Assembly: GCA_039090855.1 (NCBI GenBank)
Contig: CM077010.1
Location: 41,930,905 to 41,994,904 of the forward strand
Reading direction: 5' to 3'
Length of the DNA: 64,000 nt
From: Macrothele yani
Taxonomy: Eukaryota > Arthropoda > Arachnida > Araneae > Macrothelidae
The translations under genes and the position numbers were made by a program. Below, in pieces: positions 41,939 through 52,446 of this stretch. Within the stretch, counting starts at the first letter, position 1; each line of letters opens with the position of its first letter. The notes beneath the pieces are model-generated. The model saw only the letters and a program-made list of their open reading frames with translations. It ran no database searches and had not been told where the DNA came from.

Positions 41939-43398
41939 CACCGTAAAAATATTTTTGAAATTCACGGGCAACTTCCGTCATTTCTTTCGTGAATTAACGA
42001 AGCATATTTCTGATACAACCTTTTCCATGAAATGACGCAAAGAAACCTGAATTTCACGGATTTTTCGTACCACGGGAAAATTGTGATTTTTCAGAAACCT
42101 TTCCGCGGTTTCTTTCTTATATTCACGGTAAATGGCCGTTTTACAGATGTGTTAACGAAAAAATTCTGAATTTTCAGAAATCTTTGCGCAATTCCTTTCG
42201 TATATTAACGGAAAATCTCCGTTCTCACTTTTCCGTATCCGCATATGATGAGAAATTACCGGTAATAGGAGCGATTGGTGAGGATTCTCGAGGTTTCATT
42301 AAAATTTTAAATTTCAATCATCTGTCGAATTTTGAAGTTCCTTAGCCAGATGGATAGCACATCTGATGAAGCGGCACAGGATATTTTCTTCTCCTCTCCC
42401 TTATTTTGCGCAAGGGGCTATCTATTGCATATTGTGTTACTGCAAGAAACCGAATACTTATTATACGATGTCTATATGTATCAGTCTGTGGACCCCTTAA
42501 GGAAAAAGCTATTATATCTACCAAGACTAAATTTTATGTTTAGTTGTGTGTATGTGTGAAATAATATTATAAAAAAAGCACATTTCACCTTTTTTAAAGA
42601 TAACTGAAAGTCATTGTCAGTTTTAAAAAATCAAGTTGCAAAGCAAACTCAGGATGAAAAATGCTTAAATTGTGAATAGTCCTCCTACAGAAAGAAAAAA
42701 ATAATTATATATATATATATATATATATAGATTGGATTCCAAGGGACAGGAAAAGACCCAGAAGAAGACCACATGGAAGATGGGTGGATGAAATTCGAAA
42801 GTATGCGGGAGTGACATGGAGGAGACTGGCACAAGACAGACCGTTGTGGATGAAACTTGGGGAGACCTTCGTCCAGCAGTGGATTGATAATGGTTGACAA
42901 TGATGATGATGATATTACAAACCTATTCAGAAAAATAATTAGCACCAACAGAAAATAAAATGACTAAATCACTCGCATTAATGACAAAAAACATAAATAT
43001 CATCGTCGCGGAATTCGTTTTACGATGTACGTGAGTTTGATTGCCGAGCGTTCGTGACTCAGTTGTCAAAGGCGCGAGTTTCCTGTTGAGCCAGCTCCAA
43101 CTTTGGGGGTTTGATTCTGATCTCAGCTGCAAGATTATATGTAGGAGGTAAGGGCTGGGAAATACAGGGTCGTCGATTTTGCGAAATCTCAGTTTAAATA
43201 CGGAAAAATCTGAAATGGACTTTTTTTCAAAGAAACAGAATTTCTGTCAACGGAAAATGTGTGAAAATACGGAATTTGAAAAAAACGGGCACTTTTAAAA
43301 ACGGAAATTTCTGAAAAATACGGAGACCTACCGACAAATTTGTTGCACGTTAGTTTCAGAAATTTTCCGTGAATTCACACCACTTATTTTTTACAGTG
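41939..43398. mobile_element. CACTG-ended element, copy B
   Basis: Starts CACCGTAAAAATATTTTTG and ends TTTTTTACAGTG, with many subterminal TTTCAGAAA/TTTCTGAAA and CGGAAA motifs. It aligns with copy A (34812-38395) in order. A tRNA-like stretch (ACTCAGTTGTCAAAGGCGC then GGGGGTTTGATTCTGA, 43051-43122) is also in copy A near 38071-38142. It contains a 5'-truncated RTE. Class tentative, as for copy A. Confidence 0.55.
42730..42914 (+). mobile_element. 5'-truncated RTE LINE fragment
   Basis: The plus strand carries the last ~185 bases of the RTE: GATTGGATTCCAAGGGACAG on to CAGCAGTGGATTGATAATGG, then TGACAATGATGATGATGAT. It encodes the tail RPHGRWVDEIRKYAG to FVQQWIDNG. A TA microsatellite immediately precedes it. 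The corresponding site in CACTG copy A (about 37935) has no insertion. Confidence 0.85.
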
Positions 43399-43861
43399 TA
43401 GTGTCTCCTTCGAGATTACAAAAGGAGAGAAGGGCCTACCAATGACCCTTTGGCTCCAAGTCCAACGACCTTCGCTCAACCGTAGTTAGCTTAATTTACG
43501 AGGTGGGATCCAGAAGTTCCCGGCTTCATCCGCAAGTCCATAGATAGTTAGAGTTACAAAATAAAACCCTTCTGCAACAACACACTTCTGCCAGCGCTTG
43601 TAGAGTTCGTCGAAGCACTTCTAGAACCCATTCTTGCAATGTCCTTCACTGCAACCAGCGATGCGTTTTTCACTTCTTGTGCGCTCGAAAACCAACGACC
43701 CTGAAGTCGACGTGTCAGCTCAGGGACGAGATGAAAGCTGCAGAGTCGAGGTCAGGTGAGTACAATGGGTGTAAGAGGAAAACAGTTCTTGTTTTGGCAA
43801 GAAACTCACGAACGAGGACTGAACTGTGTGTCGGTGCATTGTCGTGCAACAACACGCACGT

Positions 43862-43970
43862 TTGATCGCCCCCACAGTTTGAGGCCTCTGCGGATCGCCC
43901 CACATTTGAGGCCTCTGCGGATCGCCCCACAGTTGAGGCCGCAGAGGCCTCAACTGTGGGGAGATCAATA
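43862..43970. repeat. 27-bp tandem repeat ending in a palindrome
   Basis: Three consecutive units of GATCGCCCCACAGTTGAGGC + CTCTGCG (with small changes) start at about 43864. The last runs into its own mirror, GCAGAGGCCTCAACTGTGGG, giving a local hairpin. It lies inside the mariner relic and is not part of normal mariner coding sequence. Confidence 0.7.
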
Positions 43971-44097
43971 GAGGTCGAAGAAGACCTCTAGCATGATCTT
44001 GCCTTTGCTGAGATCTCGGAGGTAATTTTCGCTTGCGTGAAGGCGATGGCGATTTCCACGTACATGATGCCCAATTAGTCTGCGGGTCGAAGAAGAA

Positions 44098-44250
44098 GCA
44101 TGTGACGTGCCTGCACCGCAGGACGCACATGAGATAAACGCAGATAGCAGTGAGAGCACATGTCCGCGTAGCTCAGTTGGGAGAGCGACTTACTCCGGAG
44201 TGAGGGGGACCCGGATTCGATGCTCGGCGTGGACAAACTTGTGTTTTCAC
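44098..44250 (+). repeat. tRNA-related SINE-like unit (subfamily B)
   Basis: The leader CTGCACCGCAGGACGCACAT, then AGATAAACGCAGATAGCAGT, precedes a tRNA-like head at 44162-44235 with GTCCGCGTAGCTCAGTTGGG and GATTCGATGCTCGG. The tail begins ACTTGTGTTTTCAC. One extra G makes the head 74 nt. It is inserted in the mariner relic. Confidence 0.65.
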
Positions 44251-44927
44251 AAGCACCATTTTTCATCCCCGTTATGATTCTTCTAAGAAATTGTGGATCT
44301 TGGTCGGCGGCAGTTATGAGATCGCCCTCCATTTCCATCTGCATGGAAATGGCTACTAATCTTCATTTAACATGCGTTGGATGATGTGCTGACACACCCA
44401 ATGCACCTTCAGATCATTTGTTAGTATCCGTTGACACGTAGCCTTCGATATTCCATCAGCCTCGTCTATTCGTTCGGTTGTCCGTTGGCGCGTACGATGG
44501 CCGCAGCATTCGACATATTTTCACTGGTGCGATCTGTTGCTTCGTTCGTCGTCTTCTACCTCCTGTCTGCCTTCTCTGAAGCGTCGATGCCAATCGAATT
44601 TTGTGATCGCTACAGGTTATTTTCGCCATAAACTTGCCTCAACATCTCGTAAGTTTCTGTTGGACTTTTCCCCAAACGAACGCAGAACTTTATGTTAACG
44701 CGCTGCTCAAACACCGTCATTTTTCATCAATCTTGAACACTGTGTAAGTTGCTGACAATACCCGGATGCACCGCAGCGAGCACGTTACGTAGATGGACGA
44801 AACTAATTTTCCTGTGAGGGGAGATAATGTCGTAACGTAATCCAATAATCACCGTGGGTATGCGATTCACATTAGTACTATGCCGTACAGGGGCAGTCCG
44901 GAAATTTTTGGATCATACTCAGTATTC

Positions 44928-45387
44928 ATAAACATCGTGCTCGGTCCGACGGCAAATTTTGCTCTGAAGTAGAGAGAATTTAACTTTGTCATTTTAGAGC
45001 AAACGCCCGACATAAAAATATAGACAGAAAGAAACGCCATTTTTTAAAGACAATAACGTTTCAGACAGGTACTCCTAATATAAAGCTCAAATCGATTCAT
45101 ATTTATATGTACCAAAATAATTATTCATTCTTTCCAAACAATCCAGACAACCACAAAGTGGGCCATTTCTCGAGTGGTCCACCAAGAAATATCCCGGTGG
45201 AGCAATCCGCTCCTGTACGTGTCATTTCATGTTCGTTTTATTTCAGCAGGAATAAATCGTAACGGCCCGTGTTAGTGTCAAACGACGCTGGGCATCTGTG
45301 AGATTCTTCCGTTCTCACGAGAGGGCGCTGCTGTGTAGGATAGGATGTGGTAGCTGCCGCCGCCAGATTTCCTCAATCACTGTGAAG
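44928..45387. other. No gene; upstream flank of next transposase relic
   Basis: No feature was recognised; it may include the unlocated left terminus of the element whose transposase starts at 45388. Confidence 0.3.
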
Positions 45388-46389
45388 ATGCAGTACACGC
45401 TACACCAACGGGTATTCCTTGTGAAAACGTACTGGATTACAAACTTGATTACAGCTACGCAAAGGGCATGCGCGAGGGAGTTTGGTGTTAGCAAACCTCC
45501 CCAAAGGAACTCTATACTGGCGCTTGTACGTAAATTGCAAACAACAGGATCTCTCGTGAGTGAAACCGGCAAACATCGTTCATCTGCACTGCGGATGTTG
45601 AGGCACGACTGCAGCGGTCACCTCGGAAGACCTAACGGCGTCTGTCGCAGGAGACCGTTTACTCGTACTCCATGTGTCAGAGAGCTGCTAAGAAAGCGAT
45701 GTTAACGCCTTATAGGTTGATGGCCGTCCATGAGTTGCTGGAACCATACAAGGGAAAACGAGTGCACTATTGTCGCTGGTTTCAGGACTCCTGCCATATT
45801 ATCGATCACGTGGTTCACGGACGAGGTGTGGTTCCACTTATGTGGCTATGTCAATTCATAGAACACACGCATTTGTACAGCAGAACATCCGCACGCCGTT
45901 CAGGAAGCGCCTACGCATTCACAAAAAGTTGGAGTTTCGTACGCAATATCAGCTGAAAGAATAGAGTGTTCCATTTTTTCACCGGGACTGTCAACACTGC
46001 AGAGTAACAACACATTTTCATGGACTTTGTTGAGCAATTGGATGACATAGACCTGCTTCAAAGCTATTTTCAACAGGATGACGCCTCATGCCATACATCA
46101 AATGAGTCCATGGCGTTGATCCAGTTTCTTTGAGGACCGGATAATTTCCCGTAACTTGTGGCCACCAAGATCACTAGATTTAACACCACCGGATTTCTTT
46201 CTGTGAGGGTTTCTTAAGGGAAAAGTGTACTCTACACGCCCTAGGACATTAGACGAATTGAAGGAGGACATTACAAACGAAATCAAAGGTGTTGACACAA
46301 GACGAGGCTCCAACGAACAGCCAGGAACATGGAACGACGTGTCCAGACGTGCCTTCAGGAGGGGCGGACCTTTTCAGCATTTAATGTAA
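45388..46389 (+). pseudogene. DUF4817-type mariner/Tc-related transposase relic
   Basis: It starts MQYTLHQRVFLVKTYWITNL, then ITATQRACAREFGVSKPPQR, the DUF4817 helix-turn-helix region found in many arthropod transposases. Later fragments in changing frames are PYRLMAVHELLEPYKGKRVH, YCRWFQDSCHIIDHVV, a FTDEVWFHLCGYVN block with the first aspartate near 45815, and SRNLWPPRSLDLTPPDFFLW (third aspartate region, near 46150). A matching QQD-type motif in the middle is badly damaged. It ends near QHLM. The likely right terminus is CACCCTG at 46499-46505 followed by TA. It is clearly dead. Confidence 0.75.
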
Positions 46390-46572
46390 AGATAAATGTT
46401 ATGTAATGTAAACTACATTTCAGATGGCAAAACTTGCTGTTAGCTTAATTCTTGTCCAGATAAATTGATAATGAAATGTGTTAGTTTTATATGAATCACC
46501 CTGTAGATACCGTACTTTTTAGTGCTTCCCATGTATCAGTCCTTCATAATACCGGTACACCATCCCATGCAT

Positions 46573-46634
46573 GGTGTAATGGTCCCATGCGCTAATGTAA
46601 ATCGGGAGATGCTGGTTCGATTCGCATTCCAGAG
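46573..46634 (+). other. tRNA-like SINE head remnant
   Basis: TGGTGTAATGG (A-box-like) followed at normal spacing by GGTTCGATTCGC (B-box-like). There is no recognised body, so it is either an isolated SINE head or chance. Confidence 0.35.
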
Positions 46635-46787
46635 CGATGTAATTTTCAAGCTGTCTGAAAGAAGGATACACGTGAAGCAATAAAAGTTCGGCACTTCTAT
46701 GCCAGCAATGATGCGTATATGCCTTTCATGTATTTGTGAAGAATTAATTCCTCTGGGGTATTATAACGTACCACGAGACATCATATA

Positions 46788-48194
46788 CACAGCTGGCCAC
46801 CAAAAATGCAACACCTAGAAGGAAGCGTCCGATTGGCCTGAAATTCGCAGCATGCGTCGCCCGCGAGAGGACATGCAAACGATTAGCATTGCAGGTCATA
46901 TGCAAATCATGTGCGCCCTGCACGCTACCGAGAAGCACTATAAGAAGGGTGTACAGAAGGCGGCGTGTAAGTAGTGGAAGTGTGTTGTGCTGCCAGACCA
47001 GTGCGTGGGAAGCTTCCTGATGCCTCGTCGCAGAATACGGCAGTCATTCCAGCACGCTTCGGAGTTCGACAGAGGACGAATAGTGGCTCATCGCGACAGC
47101 GGTTTATCGTACAGAGACATCGGCGACAGTGTGGGACGACATCCAGCCGCAATGAGGCGAGTATGGATTCGATGGGTGCAGGAGGGACGGAAGGACCGAC
47201 GTGAGCGATTGCCCCAGCCGCGGCACGCCACCGAACGAGAAAACCGGCATGTTGTGCGGCGGGCATTGACGGCTCGCACCGCCACATCACGAAAGTTAGC
47301 GCAGGAATTGGGTGTACTGCGCAACAACGTGTGTCAGCACGTATCGTTCGACGTCGTCTGCAGGAGCGGGGACTTGTCGTACGGAATCCATTGCTCCGAT
47401 TACCATTGACGTTACACCACCGGCGAGTGCGGCGACAGTGAGCCGTTGAACTCCGCACCTTGATTACGCAATGGCACGAAATTGTCTTCTCCGACGAATC
47501 CCGCTTCTGCCTGCAACACCATGATGGTCGGATCCGCGTGTGGCGGCACCGTGGAGAGAGACTATATGACACCTTCATTATGCATCGCCATACCGGTCCG
47601 TCGCTTGGCATTATGGTTTGGGGCGCAATTGGATTTGACACCCAACCCCTCTGGTACGCATCGCCGGTACACTCAACAGCCACCGCTACATCTCCGACAT
47701 TTTGGAGCCTGTAGTCCTCCCTTAACTGCAGGACCTGCCAGCGGCCACGTTTCAACAGAACAATGCACGACCGCACGTGGCACGCATCGTGCAACAATTC
47801 TTCACGGTCCACCATGTGTCACTGCTGCCATGGCTCGCCTGTTCTCCCGATATGTCGCCCATCGAACACGTCTAGGCGCTGATCGGCAACCGAGCGGCCC
47901 GGCAAACACCACCCGCGGTTACGCCTGGTGAACTGTGGCAACGTGTGGAAGCAGCCTGGACCGACATACCCCAAGCCCACATCCAAAGCCTCTTTCGTTC
48001 TGTGCTGCGGCGTGTAGAGGCCGTTATTGCCAGCCATGGGGGCCACACGAACTATTGATGTCTGCGTGTTCCGCAAGTCGCACGGGCCTGTAAGCTCAAA
48101 CGTTTCATCTATGTATCTGTTGTCATGTGTCCAGTAAATCTGACTTTGCTATCTCGTGCCGTTCTTGGTGTTGCATTTTGGGTGGCCAGCCGTG
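46788..48194 (+). mobile_element. Tc1-like transposon (TGGCCACC family), copy 1
   Basis: The left end CACAGCTGGCCACCAAAAAT and the mirror of the right end CACGGCTGGCCACCCAAAAT continue into GCAACACC and AAGAA. TA precedes the left end; the right TA has decayed to CA. Length is 1.41 kb. A second copy starts at 63128 in the opposite orientation. Confidence 0.85.
47020..48058 (+). pseudogene. Tc1-like transposase relic (DD34E with D2 replaced by N)
   Basis: MPRRRIRQSFQHASEFDRGR leads into a helix-turn-helix (SYRDIGDSVGRHPAAMRRVW) and a second one (TSRKLAQELGV). A frameshift near 47325 is followed by SARTVRRRLQERGL in another frame and VFSDESRFCLQHHDGRIRVW with the first aspartate. FQQNNARPHVARIVQQF has asparagine where the second catalytic aspartate belongs. 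SPDMSPIEHV carries the glutamate, 34 residues on, and is followed by a stop. It ends VIASHGGHTNY. It lies between inverted ends, plus strand. Confidence 0.8.
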
Positions 48195-48576
48195 CAGATC
48201 ACGTACTACCACGATGACATATGAGTCAAATCGGCCAAGTTGTATAGTATTATCTTTTTAGCAGCCGTTCAATTCTAGAAAAAAACACCTCTCGGAGTTT
48301 TTTCTAGAACTTTGTGTTGGTGATACTTTTATCCTTCTTAAGGACAGATCGAGTGATTGCTGGGAATTTATAGCGCACGGGGTACAAGTGGTCAAAAGGC
48401 GCAAGGTACAAAACAGATGATATTTTTATTTTGCCCAACAAGTTATTTAATTTCATTTATTTTGGGGTCTTCTGATTTTCAGTTTAATTTACGTAGGTCA
48501 TTCAGAAAGAAAATTTGCGCATAGAGTCTGCGCAGGTTCCTTGCCGGTGCTCGATCAAGGTCATCCGGGCTGAATG
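48195..48576. other. No feature recognised
   Basis: Short gap; its last eight bases (GCTGAATG) form the probable target duplication of the next element. Confidence 0.3.
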
Positions 48577-49449
48577 CAGGGATGTAGCTAGGACTCGAAA
48601 AGTAAGGGGGCTCTGTGTTTAAGGACGAAATATTTTCAATTTTCATCCACAAATACAGATGGAAGTTTTATTAATACTTTATATTTTCGTCCCTTTTGTT
48701 TTTATTCGCTAGTGAACCATTTCTCCATGACAAAGGGGGGGGGGATGGAATTCAAAATATTATAAAGGGGGAGGCGGGGAGTAAACAGAACTTTTCCTGA
48801 AATATACAAAACAAATAGTATTCGCAAAATTGGTTTGAAGGTGGTTGAGTAGCAGGTTCATTATCGCTGTAGGAAATATAATTCATGAATTGACTATTTA
48901 TTTCTTCTTTAGTTTATTATTCTGTTCCTTTCCGTGGATATGCGCTATAGCACAGAGGAGTTATTGATGCCGAATTTCGGCTCTTTCTTCTTCATCTTTA
49001 GTTACGCATTCTCCTTTGCTCGGAGGTTGCATCTACTTACCGTGGTCAACAACTAAACTTCCCTTCCCAACTCAAGAAACAATATTTCTCAGATTCTAGC
49101 CAATAAACACTTCTTTTAACTATGCATCGCAAAACCATTCCTACTGACCACAAAACAATGAACACGAAGACGTTAAGAGCTTTCTCTTTCGCACAAAGAT
49201 CTCAAGATTTCTCTTTAGCACAGTTTTACATTGCCTAAAGGGATGCTTTTAACGAAAACGTTCCCACGACATTTTTTATAGATAGTTAACTACCAGGAAG
49301 ATTTTTAACAGCAGCTTAGCATTTCATAGTCACCAAGTGACGAACAATGTTTCAGTCATAAGTACAACTAAGCTTCAACCTCCGCCACCTCTCTCACTCT
49401 CTCGTTTTCCTATCTTTTCTTGTGTGTGATCTTTTGCATATTACGAGAC

Positions 49450-49451
<2 letters not shown>

Positions 49452-49510
<59 letters not shown>

Positions 49511-49951
49511 CCTGAGAGAGAGAGGGAGAGGAAAGAGAGAAGGAGAGAGAGGAAAGAGAGAGGGAATTAGAGAGAGAAAGAGGGAATTAGAGAGAGAGAG
49601 AGAGAGAGAAAGAGAGAAGGAGAGAGAGAGGAAAGAGAGAAGGAGAGAGAGAGGAAAGAGAGAAGGAGAGAGAGAGAGGAAAGAGAGAAGGAGAGAGAGA
49701 AGGAGAGAGAGAGGAAAGAGAGAGGAAAGAGAGAGGAAATATATACATAGAGAGAGAGAGAGAGAGGAAAGAGAGAGGGAAATATATATATATAGAGAGA
49801 GAGAGGAAAGAGAGAAGGAGAGAGAGAAGGAGAGAGAGAGGAAAGAGAGAGGAAAGAGAGAGGGAAATATATATATATATAGAGAGAGAGAGAGGAAAGA
49901 GAGAGGGAATATATATATATATAGAGAGAGAGAGAGGAAAGAGAGAGGGAA

Positions 49952-50001
<50 letters not shown>

Positions 50002-50075
50002 ATATATAGAGAGAGAGAGAGAGGAAAGAGAGAGGGAAATATATATATATAGAGAGAGAGATTAGAGAGATAGAG
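49452..50075 (+). repeat. Complex GA / GGAAAGAGAGA / TATA microsatellite array
   Basis: About 620 bases of (GA)n interrupted by regular GGAAAGAGAGAAGGAGA blocks and, in the right half, by repeated (AT)n islands introduced by GGGAAATATATA. At least six such islands occur at roughly 40-110-base spacing, implying amplification of a composite unit. Long open frames across it are artefacts of composition. Confidence 0.85.
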
Positions 50076-50200
50076 ATTTCCTGACCCTTAGCATCAACAA
50101 GTTCGATGCTCATGTGGCAGAGAATCATTGAAGCAACTGTTCCAACTGATTCACTCCGAGAGGTAATTTCTTGTGAGTTATCCATTGTTCATGTTGTATG
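50076..50200 (-). repeat. ORF-like dispersed fragment next to GA array
   Basis: The minus strand reads MDNSQEITSRSESVGTVASM, then ILCHMSIELVDAKGQE, parallel to the plus-strand sequence at 34535-34650. Both run into purine-rich repeats just downstream. The function is unknown; it could be part of an uncharacterised element. Confidence 0.4.
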
Positions 50201-50485
50201 ATTTCCCTTTTGCTTTCTGTTAAGCGTGCAATACACCAATAAGTAAGGTAAAATATTTGTTTATCAGTAAATATAAAACAAACTTTTATAAACCACCGAA
50301 AATAAAATTTCAGAGAATTTACAACAACGTCCATTTTCCAGGGGTGGGGCTTGCTTGCCTCGCAGAGGGCTGAGCCCCCTCTAGCCCCTGCTAGCTACGG
50401 CCCTGGCTTAGTGCACTGTTGCCTATCTCCTGGCGCCTTTGTCGGGCGTGTATTATCAGTTTATGGTTAGTCACGATCTTTCAAA

Positions 50486-51055
50486 ATGAGCACGCGCATT
50501 GAAAATCCGGCCGAGTGCGAAATTCGATTAGTTATGCGTTCTCTGACTGCTGTAAACACCAGGCCTATTTACATTAATCGGAGACATGTTCAAGTGCGTT
50601 TTATGACTGAATCCAGGTTGAGAAAGTAGTGCATAATGTTTAAGAATGGAAGAACAAAGAGTTCATCATGAAGAGTGGTCAAAGAGCTTTTCTCTCGTCA
50701 TGGACGAACGCCATGAACGGCCGACCACACACTGCCAGTAAGACAAAGGAGCTGCTTGATGAGTTTCACTGGGAAGTTCTTGAGCATCCACCTTAGAGCC
50801 TGGAGCAGTTCCTTGGTGGACAACGTTTTCATGATGATGATGATGCGACTGGCTGAAAGGACAAGGGGCAGAGTTCTATGAGGAGGGGATACTTAAACTT
50901 ATCCCAAGATATGACAAGTGCTTCAATTTCCAGGGTGACTATGTAGGAAAAAAGTCTAAGGTATGACACTAAAAATTGTAATTAAAATATTTGAAAATTT
51001 TAAAAGTAGCTTTTATAACTAAACGTTCTTTACTTTCTGAATAACCCTCGTATAC
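50486..51055 (+). pseudogene. Internally deleted mariner transposase relic
   Basis: The N-terminal MSTRIENPAECEIRLVMRSL, then TAVNTRPIYINRRHVQVRF, is a mariner-type DNA-binding start. After GQRAFSRHGRTP the sequence jumps to the C-terminal part EQFLGGQRFHDDDDA and, frame-broken, to a KGQSS-type end. The catalytic centre is missing. The right terminus appears as the mirror of TACGAGGGTTATTCAGAAAG at about 51053. It lies 80 bases beyond the hAT-like element. Confidence 0.6.
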
Positions 51056-52446
51056 GTTGAGGGTCTGATAAAAACGGTTAGATAACAAGAAAGCGCTGTG
51101 AAAATTTGTATATCTTGTGTGTGCATGCTATTTTCAGTTACAATTTCTGTTTGCCCGCTCATGAAAACTAAGCTACGGGCGCCCATAGCTATATGTTATA
51201 TTGGGATCAGAATGAAAGTGAATCCACTGGCCATTAGGTTTAAAAAAATATAATTAAACGCAATTAAATAAAACTTAATTCTGCTACGATGAGGCAGTTT
51301 TCCCAGTATGGTTGTCGGATGACTTAAAACACATGTGATTTCGTGTCTCCGCCATTTTCAGGGAGAGGGAGAAGGTGGGGTGTGGGTGGCGGGGTGATAT
51401 AACGTACTGCGTGACATGACGTAGAGGATGTATAATCAAATCAGCAATGTTGCTGCAGCGATAAGTCTGCCACATTGTTCTTCTGGGAGAACAGCCGTAG
51501 TGGAAGAGGATGTTGTAAATTTTGTAATTCCCAATCTTTTATATACTATTTGGCTAATAAATGGCGCCAGATCGCATTGCAGGAACTGTCGCGTAAGAGC
51601 GTCACTTCGATGTTCTCCTCCGTAGAGAGAGGTTGTCGTGGAGTTTTGTAGCGAAGAGTTCATCGTGTCTACATATTATTTTTGTGTAATAATAAAGTGT
51701 TATGTTTTAAAATATTAATGTGGTAAATGACTTAAAGTGGAGCACTGCTTTGGATACATCGTAGCAAAGCAGATGAAAGAGGATTCCAGCAATAAAATTT
51801 GTTTTATTACCCAAAGCCATCAAACTAATCCAACCTACCTCCTAACACTCACACAGGAGGACGTGGGTTTGAATTTCACCACCGGTAACAAGGTTATATG
51901 TTATAGGGCTCGCTTCACACTCCTTTCAGAGAACAAATATGTCTCGCTATTTCTACGATGAACAGGAAGTTATGAAAGACACACTGAGAACGCGCATGGG
52001 ACCCAGAAGCTGCCAACGTGCGTGCGCTGGCATGAAAATGTTCCTACATGTGCACATCGGGAGAAGCAAACGGGTTTCCCTTATTTGGGCATTGTTTTTC
52101 CAGCGGTGGTCTCAATGGCTAGTGGTAACGAATTTAAGTGAGTGACTCACCCGATACAGTGATCCGCTAGTAGTCTTTCACACAACTTGAGTGGAATTAA
52201 TTATTTTCCCTGTAGTGGATAAAGAATTACACCGGATGTGTTTGCCAATTAGTTTTCTCTTTAGCTTTGCAGTCGCATATGTTGATGCTATTAGAGAGTT
52301 CAAAACGTGATAGTCACTATACACAGTCGTGCAGTTCTGAAAAAAAAGAAGTGACCTGGTACTCCGAAGATTAGTCCAAGCGTTATCGACCCCAGCAGAT
52401 ATGAGGTGCTGCGTGAGGCCCCAATAAACCTTTGAAATCGAATATA
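51056..52446. other. No gene recognised
   Basis: The block 51425-51715, ending in AATAATAAAGTGTTATG, has a polyadenylation-like signal and could be a solo LTR, but no second copy or target duplication was seen. Nothing else is supported. Confidence 0.3.

Larger units (their letters stand above)
43560..44720 (-). pseudogene. mariner transposase relic
   Basis: From the N terminus (right): MTVFEQRVNIKFCVRLGKSP, then TETYEMLRQVYGE, as in mariner transposases. After many lesions DPQFLRRIITG appears near 44280; a one-base loss puts the catalytic GDE in another frame. CVLLHDNAPTHSSVLVREFL (second aspartate, near 43850) is followed by PLYSPDLDSAAF, where the third aspartate position is lost, and then CFDELYKRWQKCVVAEGFYF near 43600. 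A 27-base tandem repeat and a tRNA-like SINE interrupt the middle. Confidence 0.75.
43499..44927 (-). mobile_element. mariner transposon relic with SINE insertion
   Basis: The left end (GAGGTGGGATCCAGAAGTTC, near 43500) and the mirror of the right end (GAGTATGATCCAAAAATTTC, near 44927) are degenerate inverted repeats. Without the inserted SINE unit (44098-44250) it is about 1.28 kb, the usual mariner size. Boundaries are approximate. Confidence 0.65.
48577..50405. mobile_element. hAT-like non-autonomous element holding a GA/TA array
   Basis: Ends CAGGGATGTAGCTAG (left) and mirror CAGGGCCGTAGCTAG (right), each followed by a run rich in GGGGGCTC. Flanking octamers GCTGAATG (48569-48576) and GCTTAGTG (50406-50413) agree at six of eight positions, as expected for an old hAT 8-bp duplication. 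No transposase was found inside; about a third of the length is the simple-repeat array. Confidence 0.55.

Noticed and set aside
41939..43398. Assignment of the CACTG element to a named superfamily
   Set aside because: Ends suggest CACTA/Chapaev, but target duplication length is unclear and no transposase is present, so only a tentative label is kept.
44162..44235. Candidate functional tRNA gene
   Set aside because: The anticodon arm does not give a seven-base loop, the sequence has an extra base, and it is embedded in a dispersed SINE unit.
49394..50185. Long open frames on both strands across the GA array
   Set aside because: They are low-complexity translations of a microsatellite (Ser/Leu/Tyr or Arg/Glu only).
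51425..51715. Possible solo LTR with polyadenylation-like signal
   Set aside because: No second copy, no TG..CA boundary pair and no target duplication could be shown.
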